Shown here: positions 48,457 to 56,483 of the stretch, piece by piece | Layout of the letters: each line of letters opens with the position of its first letter | Position numbering within the stretch: position 1 is the first letter of the stretch | Origin: Micromonospora echinofusca | Lineage (GTDB): Bacteria > Actinomycetota > Actinomycetes > Mycobacteriales > Micromonosporaceae | DNA: 64,000 nucleotides | Direction of reading: 5' to 3' | Assembly: GCF_900091445.1 (NCBI RefSeq) | Contig: NZ_LT607733.1 | Coordinates: forward strand, 4,243,001 to 4,307,000 | Notes under the pieces: model-generated | What the model was told of the DNA's origin: nothing | What the model saw: the letters and a program-made list of their open reading frames with translations, nothing else | The model's database searches: none | Translations under genes and position numbers: made by a program

Positions 48457-48529
48457 CGGACGCTGTCGGGCTGACGCCGCCGGTGGGCCAGCCCGCCGTG
48501 TCGTGTGCGGCTCAGCTCGACAGCGTCCG
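48457..48529 (+). terminator. Large imperfect hairpin after tex
   Basis: Eighteen bases at 48457-48474 pair with 48512-48529 with one mismatch, across a 37-base loop. It may end the tex transcript. Its right arm contains the 16-base word shared with 39570-39585. Confidence 0.55.
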
Positions 48530-48630
48530 ACACCACCATCCCGTCCGATGGCAGGGCGCCTCATCCGCCCGGCGGCGGACAGGGCGTCACACCCGTCCGG
48601 CGGCGCGGGGCGTCGCGTACCTTCGGGGTC

Positions 48631-49062
48631 GTGGCATCCGACGACGGCCCGGACTGGCGGGAGCGGCAGCGACAGGCGGTGCGGGCGCACGCGGCGGCCG
48701 ACGAGCAGCGCCGTGCGGCGGAGCGGGCCGAGGCGGCTGAGCTGGTGGCCCGGTTCGTCGCCGAGGCCGTCCGGCGCGGGCTGCCGCCGACGCCCCTGAC
48801 CGCGCGGTCCTACAACGGGCGGGGTCGGTACCGGACGCGGTTGCGCGGCTGGTACGTCGACCGGGCCCGGAGCCGCGCCGTGGACACCGACGGACGGTTC
48901 CATCTGCTGACCGTGCCGGGCGGTCTGCGCGCGCGGCTGTTCGGCGCCGATCCGGAGCCCAGCCCGCCGCCGCTGGTCGTCGGCGCGGGCGGTCGCGACG
49001 GCGAGTCGATCCCGCTGGAGGTCCTGCTGGCCCGGCGGCTCGACGGGAACGACGGCCCCTGA
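48631..49062 (+). CDS. Hypothetical protein, 143 residues
   Basis: I do not recognise this protein. The first 50 residues are a charged, Ala-rich helix (RERQRQAVRAHAAADEQRRA), followed by a mixed region with RTRLRGWYVDRARSRAVDTD and a C-terminal stretch ending RRLDGNDGP. There is no signal peptide or membrane helix. The GTG at 48631 is used; CTTCGGGG lies before it. No neighbours on its strand are close enough to suggest an operon. Confidence 0.6.
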   Translation: MASDDGPDWRERQRQAVRAHAAADEQRRAAERAEAAELVARFVAEAVRRGLPPTPLTARSYNGRGRYRTRLRGWYVDRARSRAVDTDGRFHLLTVPGGLRARLFGADPEPSPPPLVVGAGGRDGESIPLEVLLARRLDGNDGP

Positions 49063-49391
49063 CGCTGGTCAGCGCGGAGCGCTTGCCTGGCGCTCCCCTG
49101 CCGGCGACCGATCACCGGAACAGACCCTCGGACTCCGGACCACGTCGGTCAGCGGTCGCTCCGCGACCGCCACTGTCCCTTCCCCGTCGATCATCCGCCG
49201 GGCACCCCGCTGCCCTCAGCTGCCCGGGCCGGGTACGAAGGTCGGCCGGGTCGAAGCCGTGTCCTCGGCGGGACTTTCGAGGTTGATCCGACGGATTGCG
49301 GGGGGAGTGTCGAGGTTGTCGGCTCTCCGAGTGCAATTCACTGATAGGACTGTTTCGTAGTCTTTGACGGTTTTGCCGGGAGGTCGGATCG
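49063..49391. promoter_or_regulatory. Upstream region of the polysaccharide locus, 329 bp
   Basis: No gene was seen. The last 140 bp are AT-richer than the surroundings. TCGAGGTTG occurs twice (49277-49285 and 49310-49318), 33 bp apart, and TAGTCT near 49358-49363 could be a -10 element. The GGGAGG ribosome binding site of the first gene lies near 49378-49383. Confidence 0.45.
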
Positions 49392-50048
49392 GTGTCGGTG
49401 TCTGGACTCGTGAACGCACCCGAGCGCTCCGCACCCGCCCCGGCACGGCCGGAGCGGGGCAAACGGGTCCTCGACGTGACCGTGGCGATCGCCCTGCTGG
49501 TCCTGACCGCGCCGGTGCTCGCGGTGGTCGCCGCTCTCGTCGCGGTGGGACTCGGCCGGCCGGTGCTCTTCCGGCAATGTCGTGCGGGGCGGCACGGTCT
49601 CCCGTTCGAGCTGGTCAAGTTCCGGACCATGCGTCCCATGGACGCGCGCCGCGGGCTGGTGACCGACGCCGAACGGCTCACGCCACTGGGGCGTTGGCTG
49701 CGGGCCACCAGCCTGGACGAGCTGCCCACGCTGTGGAACGTGCTGCGGGGCGACATGAGCCTGGTCGGTCCCCGGCCGCTGCTGCCCGAGTACCTCACCC
49801 GGTACTCGCCCACCCAGGCCCGCCGGCACGAGGTCCGCCCCGGTGTCACCGGCCTGGCCCAGGTACGCGGACGCAACAGCCTGAGCTGGGAGGACAAGCT
49901 GGAGCTCGACGTGACCTACGTGGACACCCGGAACCTCCGTCTCGACCTGGCGATTCTCGGCGCGACGGTGCGGACCGTCCTGCGCCGCGAGGGCATCTCC
50001 GCGAACGGATCGGCGACCGCACCCGAGTTCCTCGGGAGCCCGCGGTGA
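49392..50048 (+). CDS. PglC-like monotopic phosphoglycosyl transferase
   Basis: The 218-residue enzyme would transfer a phospho-sugar from a UDP-sugar to undecaprenyl phosphate and so begin a surface glycan. It has one N-terminal membrane-inserting segment (about 27-53), the KFRTM block (76-80), the catalytic Asp109-Glu110 (DELPTLWNV) and GDMSLVGPRPL (120-130). The short form without extra membrane helices is the PglC type. The stop overlaps the aminotransferase start (GTGA). Its place beside PglE-, PglD- and PglF-like genes suggests di-N-acetylbacillosamine as the sugar. Confidence 0.88.
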   Translation: MSVSGLVNAPERSAPAPARPERGKRVLDVTVAIALLVLTAPVLAVVAALVAVGLGRPVLFRQCRAGRHGLPFELVKFRTMRPMDARRGLVTDAERLTPLGRWLRATSLDELPTLWNVLRGDMSLVGPRPLLPEYLTRYSPTQARRHEVRPGVTGLAQVRGRNSLSWEDKLELDVTYVDTRNLRLDLAILGATVRTVLRREGISANGSATAPEFLGSPR

Positions 50049-51193
50049 GCCGGACCATCTACCTCTCCCCGCCCGACGTCGGGCCGCTGGAGGAGTCGTA
50101 CGTCCTCGCGGCCCTCCGGTCGGGCTGGGTGGCCCCGGTCGGCCCGGACCTCGACGCCTTCGAGAGCGAGGTGGCCCGGCGGGTCGGCACGCAGGGCGCG
50201 GTGGCGGTCAGCTCCGGAACCGCCGCGTTGCACCTGGCCCTGCTCGGTGTCGGCGTCGGCCCCGGAGATGTCGTCATCGTGCCGACGTTGACCTTCGTCG
50301 CCACGGCCAACGCGGTCCGCTACATCGGCGCGCGGCCCGTCTTCGTCGACTGTGATCCGCACAGTGGCAACATCGACGTCGCCCTGCTGGCCGAACTGCT
50401 GGGTCGACTGCGCGAGCGGGGTGAACGGATCGCCGCCGTGGTTCCGGTCGACATGTTCGGCAGCTGCGTCGACTACACGGCGCTGCTGCCGGTGTGCGCC
50501 GAGGCGGACGTGCCGGTGGTCGAGGACGCCGCGGAGGCGTTGGGCGCGCACCACCACGGCCGGGCCGCCGGCTCGTTCGGTCGGATCGGCGCGCTGTCGT
50601 TCAACGGCAACAAGATCATCACGACGTCGGGCGGCGGCATGCTGGTCTCCGACGACCCGGCGCTGCTGAGCCGGGCCCGGCACCTCGCGACCCAGGCGCG
50701 GGAACCCACGCCGCACTACGAGCATCGTGAGACCGGCTTCAACTACCGCCTGAGCAACCTGCTCGCCGCGCTGGGTCGGGCCCAGCTGGTACGGCTGGAC
50801 GGGATGATCTGGCGCCGCCGGCAACTCCGCGAGCACTACGCCAAACTGTTCGCGTCGGTGCCGGGCGTCGAGCTGGTCGGTGCCGAGGACGCCGAAGCCA
50901 ACTGCTGGCTCACGTGCATCCGCGTCGACCCGCAGCGGTCCGGTTGGCGTGCCGCCGAACTGGGTGCGCACCTGGCCGGCCGGGACATCGAGACGCGCCC
51001 GGTGTGGAAACCGATGCACCGCCAGCCGGTCTTCGCGGGTGCCGAGAGCCTGCTGACCGGTGCCGCCGACGCGCTCTTCGCCGACGGGCTCACGTTGCCG
51101 AGCGGCAGCGCGCTCACCGAGCAGCAGGTGACGTCGGTCCTCGGGGCGATCGACGAGTTTCTGACCGCCCGCGTGGGCGCGACGACAGCGTGA
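50045..51193 (+). CDS. PglE-like PLP-dependent UDP-sugar aminotransferase (DegT/DnrJ family)
   Basis: The 382-residue enzyme is predicted to aminate the 4-keto group of UDP-2-acetamido-4-keto-2,4,6-trideoxyglucose. The PLP lysine is Lys190 in SFNGNKIIT, Asp161 (EDAAEALG) contacts the pyridine ring, and SSGTAALHLAL (about 56-66) binds phosphate. FNGNKIITTSGGGM is typical of PglE/PerA-type enzymes. It starts at the GTG overlapping the pglC-like stop and ends in GTGA overlapping the pglD-like start, so all three are translationally coupled. Confidence 0.87.
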   Translation: MSRTIYLSPPDVGPLEESYVLAALRSGWVAPVGPDLDAFESEVARRVGTQGAVAVSSGTAALHLALLGVGVGPGDVVIVPTLTFVATANAVRYIGARPVFVDCDPHSGNIDVALLAELLGRLRERGERIAAVVPVDMFGSCVDYTALLPVCAEADVPVVEDAAEALGAHHHGRAAGSFGRIGALSFNGNKIITTSGGGMLVSDDPALLSRARHLATQAREPTPHYEHRETGFNYRLSNLLAALGRAQLVRLDGMIWRRRQLREHYAKLFASVPGVELVGAEDAEANCWLTCIRVDPQRSGWRAAELGAHLAGRDIETRPVWKPMHRQPVFAGAESLLTGAADALFADGLTLPSGSALTEQQVTSVLGAIDEFLTARVGATTA

Positions 51194-51834
51194 CGATCCC
51201 ACTGGTGGTCGTCGGCTGTGGCGGCCACGGCCGGGAGGTCCTCACGATCGCCCGCGCGATGGACGTCGACGCGCGCCGGCCGCGCTGGCGACTGCTCGGC
51301 TTCGTCGACGACCGCCCCTCGGAGGAGAACCTCAAGCGGGTGCAGCGGCTCGATGTGCCCTTCCTCGGCGGAGTCGCCTGGCTCCGGGACGCGCCGCCGG
51401 ACACGCACCACGTGATCGGAATCGGCGACCCCCGCATCCGGCGTGCGGTGGCTCGGCGCGTCGAGGACCACGGCACCGCGGCGGCCAGCGTCGTCCACCC
51501 GGCGGCCACGATCGGGCCGGACATCGTGCACGGGCCGGGCTTCGTCGCGTTCCCGGGAGCCCGGGTCACCACCAACGTCACTCTCGGTCGGCACGTGCAC
51601 CTCAACCAGAACGCCACGGTCGGGCACGACAGCACGCTCGCCGACTTCGTGTCCGTCAACCCGCTGGCCGCCGTCTCCGGTGACTGCCACCTGGCCGAGG
51701 GCGTCCTGATCGGTACGACCGCCGCCGTGTTGCAGGGCCTGCGGGTCGGACGGGACAGCACGGTCGGTGCGGGCGCCTGCGTGGTCCGGGACGTCCCCGA
51801 CGGCGTGGTGGTCAAGGGCGTCCCGGCCCGCTGA
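51190..51834 (+). CDS. PglD-like UDP-sugar N-acetyltransferase (NeuD family)
   Basis: The 214-residue protein has an N-terminal nucleotide-sugar domain (VVVGCGGHGREV, 6-17) and a C-terminal left-handed beta-helix of hexapeptide repeats (about 105-210) that binds acetyl-CoA. The catalytic base would be His146 in ATVGHDSTL. It would acetylate the 4-amino sugar made by the preceding enzyme. It is the last gene of the GTGA-coupled set. The 4,6-dehydratase gene follows after 138 bp. Confidence 0.87.
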   Translation: MTIPLVVVGCGGHGREVLTIARAMDVDARRPRWRLLGFVDDRPSEENLKRVQRLDVPFLGGVAWLRDAPPDTHHVIGIGDPRIRRAVARRVEDHGTAAASVVHPAATIGPDIVHGPGFVAFPGARVTTNVTLGRHVHLNQNATVGHDSTLADFVSVNPLAAVSGDCHLAEGVLIGTTAAVLQGLRVGRDSTVGAGACVVRDVPDGVVVKGVPAR

Positions 51835-51884
51835 GCCGGAAGGCGGGCCCGGTTCCGCCGGTCTCACCAAACCGCCCAAAACGC

Positions 51885-51911
51885 CATAAAAAGGTAGTAG
51901 AAACCTTTATG
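51885..51911. promoter_or_regulatory. AT-rich dyad before the 4,6-dehydratase gene
   Basis: CATAAAAAGG at 51885-51894 and CCTTTATG at 51904-51911 form an imperfect dyad in an AT-rich patch (about 51870-51925). It suggests a second, possibly regulated, promoter inside the locus. Confidence 0.45.
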
Positions 51912-51972
51912 TAACGAATTTGCCCCGCCCGTGTGTGCGGGAAGTGGTCGACATACGCGACAAGGAGCACAC

Positions 51973-53844
51973 ATGCCGCTGGAGACGGACACCTCGCGAC
52001 GCACACCGGCCGCCGATCGTCGTGCCCGGGCCCGACGCCGCACCGCCGGCTTCCTGGCCACGGACACCACCGCCTGGCTCGGTGGCTTCCTCGCGGCGGC
52101 GTGGACGCGCTACGAGTTCCACCTGCCACCGGGGCTGTTGCCCAGGGCCGTCGGCATCGGCGTCGCCGCCGCGCTGGTGCACATCGCCGTCGCGGCGGTC
52201 CGCCGGCTCTACTCCGGACGACACCCGCTGGGCAGCCTCCAGGAGGTGCAGGGTGTCGCCGGAACGGCGATCACGACCTCGGGAATCATGCTGCTCGCGC
52301 TGCTCCCGTCGGCGGACCGGCCGGTCCCGGCGAGCACGCCGCTGGTCGCCGGCGCGTTGGCCCTGCTGTTCATGCTCGCCACACGGTTCGCGTACCGGCA
52401 CCGTCGCGACCTCGCCATGCGGCCGGACGTACGCTCCGCGACACCGGTGCTGCTGTTCGGGATGGGGGAAGCGGGACAGGGCCTGCTCCGGGCGATGCTC
52501 GGTGACCCGCGCAGCCGGTACCTCCCCGTCGGCGCCCTCGACGACGACCCGGACAAGCGAAACCTCCGTATCGGTGGCGTACGCGTCCTCGGTGGGCGGC
52601 AGCACATCGCCGCCGCCGTCCGCCGCACCGGCGCGACGACGGTCATCTTCGCGGTGGCCAACGCCGACGCCGCCCTGATCCGTGAGATCCGCGAGGCGAC
52701 GCTGGAGACCGGGGCCGCGTTCAAGGTGCTGCCGCCCATGCGGGACCTGGTGGACCACCGGATCACCGTCACGGACGTGCGGGACGTCCGCATCAGCGAT
52801 CTGCTCGGCCGCCGTCAGGTCGTCGGTGACCTGCCGCTGAGCACCAGCAGCCTCACCGGCCGACGGGTCCTCGTCACCGGTGCCGGCGGCTCGATCGGCT
52901 CGGAGCTCTGCCGGCAGGTGATGAAGGCCGATCCGGGTGAGCTGATGATGCTGGACCGCGACGAGTCCGCCCTGCACGGACTCCAGATGTCCCTCGACGG
53001 CCGGGCGCTGCTGGACGGGCCCGAACTCATCCTCGCCGACCTACGCGACGACGAGGGGATCCGGCGCATTATCCGGGAACGCCGGCCGGACGTCATCTTC
53101 CACGCGGCGGCGCTCAAGCACCTCCCCCTGCTCCAGCGGCACCCCGGTGAAGCGGTCAAGACGAACGTCTGGGGCACCCTGTCGGTGCTGGACGCCTGCC
53201 GTGAGGTGGAACGGTTCGTCAACATCTCCACCGACAAGGCCGCCAACCCGATCAGCGTGCTCGGCTACTCGAAGCGCATCACCGAGCGACTCACCGCGCA
53301 CGCCGCCTCCCGGTTCCCCGGCACGTTCCTCAGCGTCCGGTTCGGCAACGTGCTCAGCAGCCGCGGCTCGGTGGTCACCGCGTTCCAGCGGCAGATCGAG
53401 GCCGGCAATCCCCTCACGGTCACCCACCCTGACGTGACCCGCTACCTGATGACCGTCGAGGAGGCGGTGCACCTGGTGCTCCAGGCCGCCGAGATCGGGC
53501 GCGACGGCGAGGCGCTCGTGCTGGACATGGGTGAACCGGTCCGGATCCTCGACATGGCCCGGCAGCTGATCGAGCAGGCCGCCAGCTCGGTGCCGATCGT
53601 CTACACCGGGCTCCGCGTGGGCGAGAAGCTGCACGAGGACCTGCTGGGCAGCGGGGAGACCGACACGCGACCGTTCCACCCGCTCGTCTCCCATGTCCCG
53701 GTTCCGGCGCTGGACCCGATCGAGATCACCGGGCTGGACCCGTACGACGACCCGGAGAAGGTCATCGAGCAGCTCGCCCTGCTCTGCGTCTCGCCGCTCG
53801 ACCCGCTTTTCGACCTCGCGCAGGAGACACCGCTGCGCCGCTGA
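51973..53844 (+). CDS. PglF/WbpM-like membrane-bound UDP-GlcNAc 4,6-dehydratase
   Basis: The 623-residue protein has four N-terminal membrane helices (about 26-140), a CoA-binding-like domain (about 155-285, LLFGMGEAGQG) and a C-terminal SDR dehydratase domain. The NAD site is GAGGSIG (303-309). The catalytic Thr420-Asp421-Lys422 is in ISTDKAANP, Lys434 is kept, and Leu430 stands where classic SDRs have Tyr, as expected for this group, which often has Met there. It would turn UDP-GlcNAc into the 4-keto-6-deoxy intermediate used by the aminotransferase. AAGGAG precedes the ATG. Confidence 0.9.
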   Translation: MPLETDTSRRTPAADRRARARRRTAGFLATDTTAWLGGFLAAAWTRYEFHLPPGLLPRAVGIGVAAALVHIAVAAVRRLYSGRHPLGSLQEVQGVAGTAITTSGIMLLALLPSADRPVPASTPLVAGALALLFMLATRFAYRHRRDLAMRPDVRSATPVLLFGMGEAGQGLLRAMLGDPRSRYLPVGALDDDPDKRNLRIGGVRVLGGRQHIAAAVRRTGATTVIFAVANADAALIREIREATLETGAAFKVLPPMRDLVDHRITVTDVRDVRISDLLGRRQVVGDLPLSTSSLTGRRVLVTGAGGSIGSELCRQVMKADPGELMMLDRDESALHGLQMSLDGRALLDGPELILADLRDDEGIRRIIRERRPDVIFHAAALKHLPLLQRHPGEAVKTNVWGTLSVLDACREVERFVNISTDKAANPISVLGYSKRITERLTAHAASRFPGTFLSVRFGNVLSSRGSVVTAFQRQIEAGNPLTVTHPDVTRYLMTVEEAVHLVLQAAEIGRDGEALVLDMGEPVRILDMARQLIEQAASSVPIVYTGLRVGEKLHEDLLGSGETDTRPFHPLVSHVPVPALDPIEITGLDPYDDPEKVIEQLALLCVSPLDPLFDLAQETPLRR

Positions 53845-53946
53845 CGTGTGAACCGAGCGGCCCGGCGCGCCCAGGAGGCGACCGCCGGGCCGCTGCCGGC
53901 GCCCCCACCGGTGTGTCGGCGAGCAGGACGAAGGGAGTTCCTCCAG

Positions 53947-55173
53947 GTGACATCGACCGACGAGAAGCAGGCGCCGGGGCGGGAGCGGCAGCCGGCGAGC
54001 AGACCACTCCGGATCGCCGTTCTGATCAAGACGAACGACGGTGGGCTCTGGATCCTGCCGCAGGTGGAGGCCATGCGTCAGCGGGGACACGAGGTCGTCG
54101 TGGTGCTCCCACCCGGCGCCGGCCGGCTCAGCGACGAGCTGCGCCGGCGCCACTTCGACGTGGTCGACTGCCCGTTCCCCTTCCGGCCGGGGCCGTCGAT
54201 GCTGGCGGGGCTGTGGCGGCTCCGGCGCCTCATCCGCCAGCTGCGACCCGACGTGCTGCAATACCACCTGATCGCGTCCGCGTACGTGGCCCGGATGGCG
54301 ACGGTCGGCCTGCCGGTGCGCCGGGTGCACACCGTGGCGGGGCCGCTCTACCTCGACTCCCCCGTGATCAGAGCGGCCGAACGTCTGCTGTGGCGGTTGG
54401 ACGACACCATCATCTGCGGCTGCGCGAACGCCTCCGAGCGGTACGGCGCCCTGGGCTGTCCCGCGCCGCGCCGGGCCGTCGCCACGTACGGGGTGGACAC
54501 CAGCGCCTTCGACCCCACGAGCGCGGGCCCCGGGACCCGGCTGACCGCCCGCGCCGAACTGGGCATCCCCCGCGACGCCTTCCTCGCCGTCATGGTCGCC
54601 TACGTGTACCCGCCGAAGCGGCTCGTCCACGGCGGGCGCGGCATCAAGGGACACGACGTGCTGCTGGCAGCGTGGCCGGAGTTCCGACGGCGGCACCCGG
54701 ACGCACACCTGCTGCTGGTCGGCGGCGGTTGGACGCCGGCGGGAGTGGCGCACCGCCGGGAGCTGATCGAACGGTTCCGGGTCGCCGAGGATCCGACCAT
54801 CACCTGGTTGGAGACCGTGCCCGACGTCCGTCCCTGCTACCACGCCGCCGACGTGAGCGTGAGCCCGTCGTTGAGCGAGAGCCACGGCGCGGCGGTCGAG
54901 GCGGGGGCGATGGGCGTGCCGAGCATCGTCAGCGACGCCGGCGGTCTCCCGGAGACGGTCGACGAGCGGTCCGGCTGGGTGGTGCCGCGCGACGATCCGG
55001 CGGCGCTGCTGGACGCGCTGGAGCACGCCTACGGCGAGTTCGAGGCCGGCACGCTGGCGGGCCGAGGCAAGGCTGCCCGGGACCGGATGGTCGAGCTGTT
55101 CGACAACCGGCGGACCGCCCGCACGGTCACCGACGTCTGCGAGCGGGTCGCGACCGGGGCGGGGCACCGGTGA
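53947..55173 (+). CDS. GT4 family glycosyltransferase
   Basis: The 408-residue GT-B enzyme has the donor-site blocks MVAYVYPPKR and IKGHDVLLAAWPEF, then SESHGAAVEAGAMG with the E-x7-E motif near residue 315. The donor sugar is not predictable. The GTG at 53947 is chosen because AAGGGAG lies nine bases upstream; the longer frame back to 53848 adds residues that look non-coding. Its stop overlaps the next GT gene (GTGA). Confidence 0.85.
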   Translation: MTSTDEKQAPGRERQPASRPLRIAVLIKTNDGGLWILPQVEAMRQRGHEVVVVLPPGAGRLSDELRRRHFDVVDCPFPFRPGPSMLAGLWRLRRLIRQLRPDVLQYHLIASAYVARMATVGLPVRRVHTVAGPLYLDSPVIRAAERLLWRLDDTIICGCANASERYGALGCPAPRRAVATYGVDTSAFDPTSAGPGTRLTARAELGIPRDAFLAVMVAYVYPPKRLVHGGRGIKGHDVLLAAWPEFRRRHPDAHLLLVGGGWTPAGVAHRRELIERFRVAEDPTITWLETVPDVRPCYHAADVSVSPSLSESHGAAVEAGAMGVPSIVSDAGGLPETVDERSGWVVPRDDPAALLDALEHAYGEFEAGTLAGRGKAARDRMVELFDNRRTARTVTDVCERVATGAGHR

Positions 55174-56411
55174 GCGGCCCCGGCGGCGACCTGCCGACCC
55201 GGGTCGTGGTGACGACCGAGTCGCGGTTCAGCCGTACGCCCGATGGGCGGGTCTGGGTCGAGGCCGGACCGGACCACTCGGTCTGGCGGCGCTACCTGGT
55301 CGCGTTCGACCGGGTGCGGATAGCCGCCCGCACGCGTGACGTCCCCGAGGCCCCCGCCGGCGCCGCCCGGGTGGACGGTGACGGTGTCGAGGTCTGGCCG
55401 CTGCCGTACTACGTCGGTCTCGGCCAGTACGTGCGGCAGCGCCGGGCGCTGGCCCGGGCGGCGGCGTCGGCGGCCGGCCCCGGTGACGCGGTCATCCTCC
55501 GGGTGCCGTCGCCGGTCGGGTCGCTGCTGGCCGTGGCGCGGGAGCGCGCCCGCCTGCCGTACGCCCTCGAGGTGATCGGTGACCCGTACGACGTGCTGGC
55601 CCCCGGCGTGGTCCGGCATCCGCTACGGCCGGTGCTGCGGGCCACGTCGACGCGGCGGTTGCGACAGCAGTGCCGCAGCGCCGCAGCGGTGGCGTACGAG
55701 ACGGAGCGGCACCTGCAGAGCCGCTACCCCTCGCTGCCGACGGTCCCGACGGCCGGCATCTCCAGCGTGGACCTCCCCCCGGCGGCGTACGTCCCCCGGG
55801 CGCGGCCGGTCCGCCCGCGCCTACGGGCGGCGACGCTCGTCTCGATCGGCTCGCTGGAGCAGCTCTACAAGGGCATCGACACCCTCATCGAGGCGCTCGC
55901 GCTGCTGACCGGCGACGGTCCGGCCGTCCGGCTGGTGCACGTGGGGGTCGGCGCGTACCGTCCGCAGCTCGAACAGCTCGCGGCACGGCTCGGTGTCGCC
56001 GACCGGGTCACCTTCACCGGGCTGCTGCCCACCGTCGAGATGGTCCGCGCGCAGCTGGACGCGGCGGATCTGTTCGTGCTGCCGTCGCGGACCGAGGGCC
56101 TGCCGCGCGCCCTGATCGAGGCCATGGCCCGCGCCCTGCCGGCGGTCGGATCCACCGTCGGCGGCATCCCGGAGCTGCTCGCCCGGGGCGACCTGGTCCG
56201 ACCGGACGACCCGGCGGCGCTGGCCGACAGGATCGCCACCTTCCTGGCCGACCCGGACCGGCTGGCCGCGGCGTCCGCCCGCAACCTGGCCCGGGCCCGC
56301 CGGTACGCGGCCGGGGAGCTGGACGCACGGCGCGCCGCCTACTACCGCGCGGTCGCCGAGGCGACGCGCCGCCGAGCGGGACAGGGTGTCCCGGTGCCGG
56401 TCCCCCGCTGA
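55170..56411 (+). CDS. GT4 family glycosyltransferase
   Basis: The 413-residue GT-B enzyme has SIGSLEQLYKGIDTLIEAL in the donor domain and SRTEGLPRALIEAMARALP with the E-x7-E motif near residue 310. It follows the previous transferase by a four-base overlap, so both are made together. It is the last plus-strand gene of the locus and is followed by a 14-bp hairpin. Confidence 0.87.
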   Translation: MSGPGGDLPTRVVVTTESRFSRTPDGRVWVEAGPDHSVWRRYLVAFDRVRIAARTRDVPEAPAGAARVDGDGVEVWPLPYYVGLGQYVRQRRALARAAASAAGPGDAVILRVPSPVGSLLAVARERARLPYALEVIGDPYDVLAPGVVRHPLRPVLRATSTRRLRQQCRSAAAVAYETERHLQSRYPSLPTVPTAGISSVDLPPAAYVPRARPVRPRLRAATLVSIGSLEQLYKGIDTLIEALALLTGDGPAVRLVHVGVGAYRPQLEQLAARLGVADRVTFTGLLPTVEMVRAQLDAADLFVLPSRTEGLPRALIEAMARALPAVGSTVGGIPELLARGDLVRPDDPAALADRIATFLADPDRLAAASARNLARARRYAAGELDARRAAYYRAVAEATRRRAGQGVPVPVPR

Positions 56412-56435
56412 GCGACGCACCCGTCACGACGACGA

Positions 56436-56469
56436 CGTCCCGGCACACCGCTCGTGGTGTGCCGGGACG
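56436..56469. terminator. 14-bp perfect hairpin between the two halves of the polysaccharide locus
   Basis: Bases 56436-56449 pair perfectly with 56456-56469 around a 6-base loop. It sits between convergent stop codons and can stop transcription from both sides. Confidence 0.8.
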
Positions 56470-56483
56470 CTGCCGTGCGGTGC

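Noticed and set aside
49392..56411. Campylobacter-type protein N-glycosylation system
   Set aside because: No PglB oligosaccharyltransferase or PglK flippase was seen; the nearby flippase and ligase-like proteins point to a polysaccharide pathway instead.
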